A stretch of 48,173 nucleotides of DNA, taken from a virus. Shown piece after piece: positions 48,023-48,173 of the stretch. The first letter of the stretch is position 1, and every line of letters starts with the position of its first letter. The position numbers and the translations under genes are program-made. The stretch is from IMG/VR virus record IMGVR_UViG_3300030085_000236, positions 1-48,173 of that record; one strand, given 5' to 3'. Under the pieces are notes generated by a model. That model was not told the DNA's origin and made no database searches. It saw only the letters and a program-made list of their open reading frames with translations.

Positions 48023-48173
48023 TTACTTTTCCTCCTTTAAAATTTGTTCGGATTCTTCTTTAGTTGAAGCTATAAAATTATTTTGAAAAACATTTAAAGC
48101 AGCGTCTACTTGGTCTAAATCAAACAACATCTGCTCTCTTTTTTGTCTTAAATTAGTTATTTGGTTAGCGAGA
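48023..48173 (-). CDS. Coiled-coil protein, 3' part only
   Basis: The last 50 codons of a gene running off the right edge: LANQITNLRQKREQMLFDLD then QVDAALNVFQNNFIA, helical with no membrane segment. Ends two bases before the next ATG. Identity unknown. Confidence 0.6.
   Translation of the reverse strand, partial: LANQITNLRQKREQMLFDLDQVDAALNVFQNNFIASTKEESEQILKEEK

Overview
The window is most of the genome of a tailed marine-type bacteriophage. Evidence is the terminase small and large subunits, holins, a T4-type lysozyme, a P22 gp10-like tail protein, large virion proteins, a family-A DNA polymerase, a PrimPol and densely packed, overlapping small genes. The DNA is AT-rich and uses ATG/GTG/TTG starts with all three standard stops. 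Family content (TS + aGPT-Pplase-like pair, DUF932, MazG, VRR-NUC, SNF2 helicase, 'YPSAYAN' protein, holin of 3TMs) resembles uncultured marine podoviruses infecting alphaproteobacteria such as SAR11 or SAR116; the host is inferred, not shown. Every gene but one is on the minus strand. TerL runs off the left edge and a small gene runs off the right edge; portal, scaffold and major capsid genes are absent and probably lie in the missing part of a circular map.

Layout, read along minus-strand transcription (right to left). 48173-45016: small membrane/coiled-coil proteins, gp10-like tail protein and lysozyme. 45014-43281: a run of tiny, very basic proteins. 43280-42550: thermonuclease-like protein and a one-TM holin-like protein. 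42569-37870: an unexpected cargo module of CsgF, CsgG lipoprotein pore, a curlin-repeat protein, a FecR-domain protein and a CHASE2 adenylate cyclase, all overlapping. 37841-29352: virion/ejection-type proteins including a 1149-residue protein and a proline-repeat protein. 27907-29355: the only plus-strand gene, an SNF2-type helicase, opposite a divergent promoter region. 27659-16234: replication and nucleotide module (PrimPol, AlkB-like oxygenase, UvrD-like helicase, methyltransferase, aGPT-Pplase-like protein, thymidylate synthase homologue, PolA). 16052-5177: about 30 small early/accessory genes in many short transcription units. 4861-1: TerS, small genes, holin of 3TMs, an ART-like protein and TerL.

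Regulation is unusually readable. Fourteen minus-strand promoters match one design: GCTTTACTTT, then usually a 17-bp spacer, then TATAAT-like, followed by a near-identical GAAAGGAGAA ribosome-binding leader. Several 3' ends carry clear rho-independent terminators. Two or three genes near the left end appear to have leaderless mRNAs. Three non-coding stretches fold into strong hairpins.

The most notable system is the phage-borne type VIII (curli) secretion channel coupled to a FecR/CHASE2-cyclase sensor pair. I infer that the phage builds an outer-membrane CsgG-CsgF pore and a secreted curlin-like protein late in infection and raises cAMP in response to an envelope or periplasmic signal. A second point of interest is the TS homologue next to an aGPT-Pplase-like gene, which suggests modified thymine in the phage DNA.
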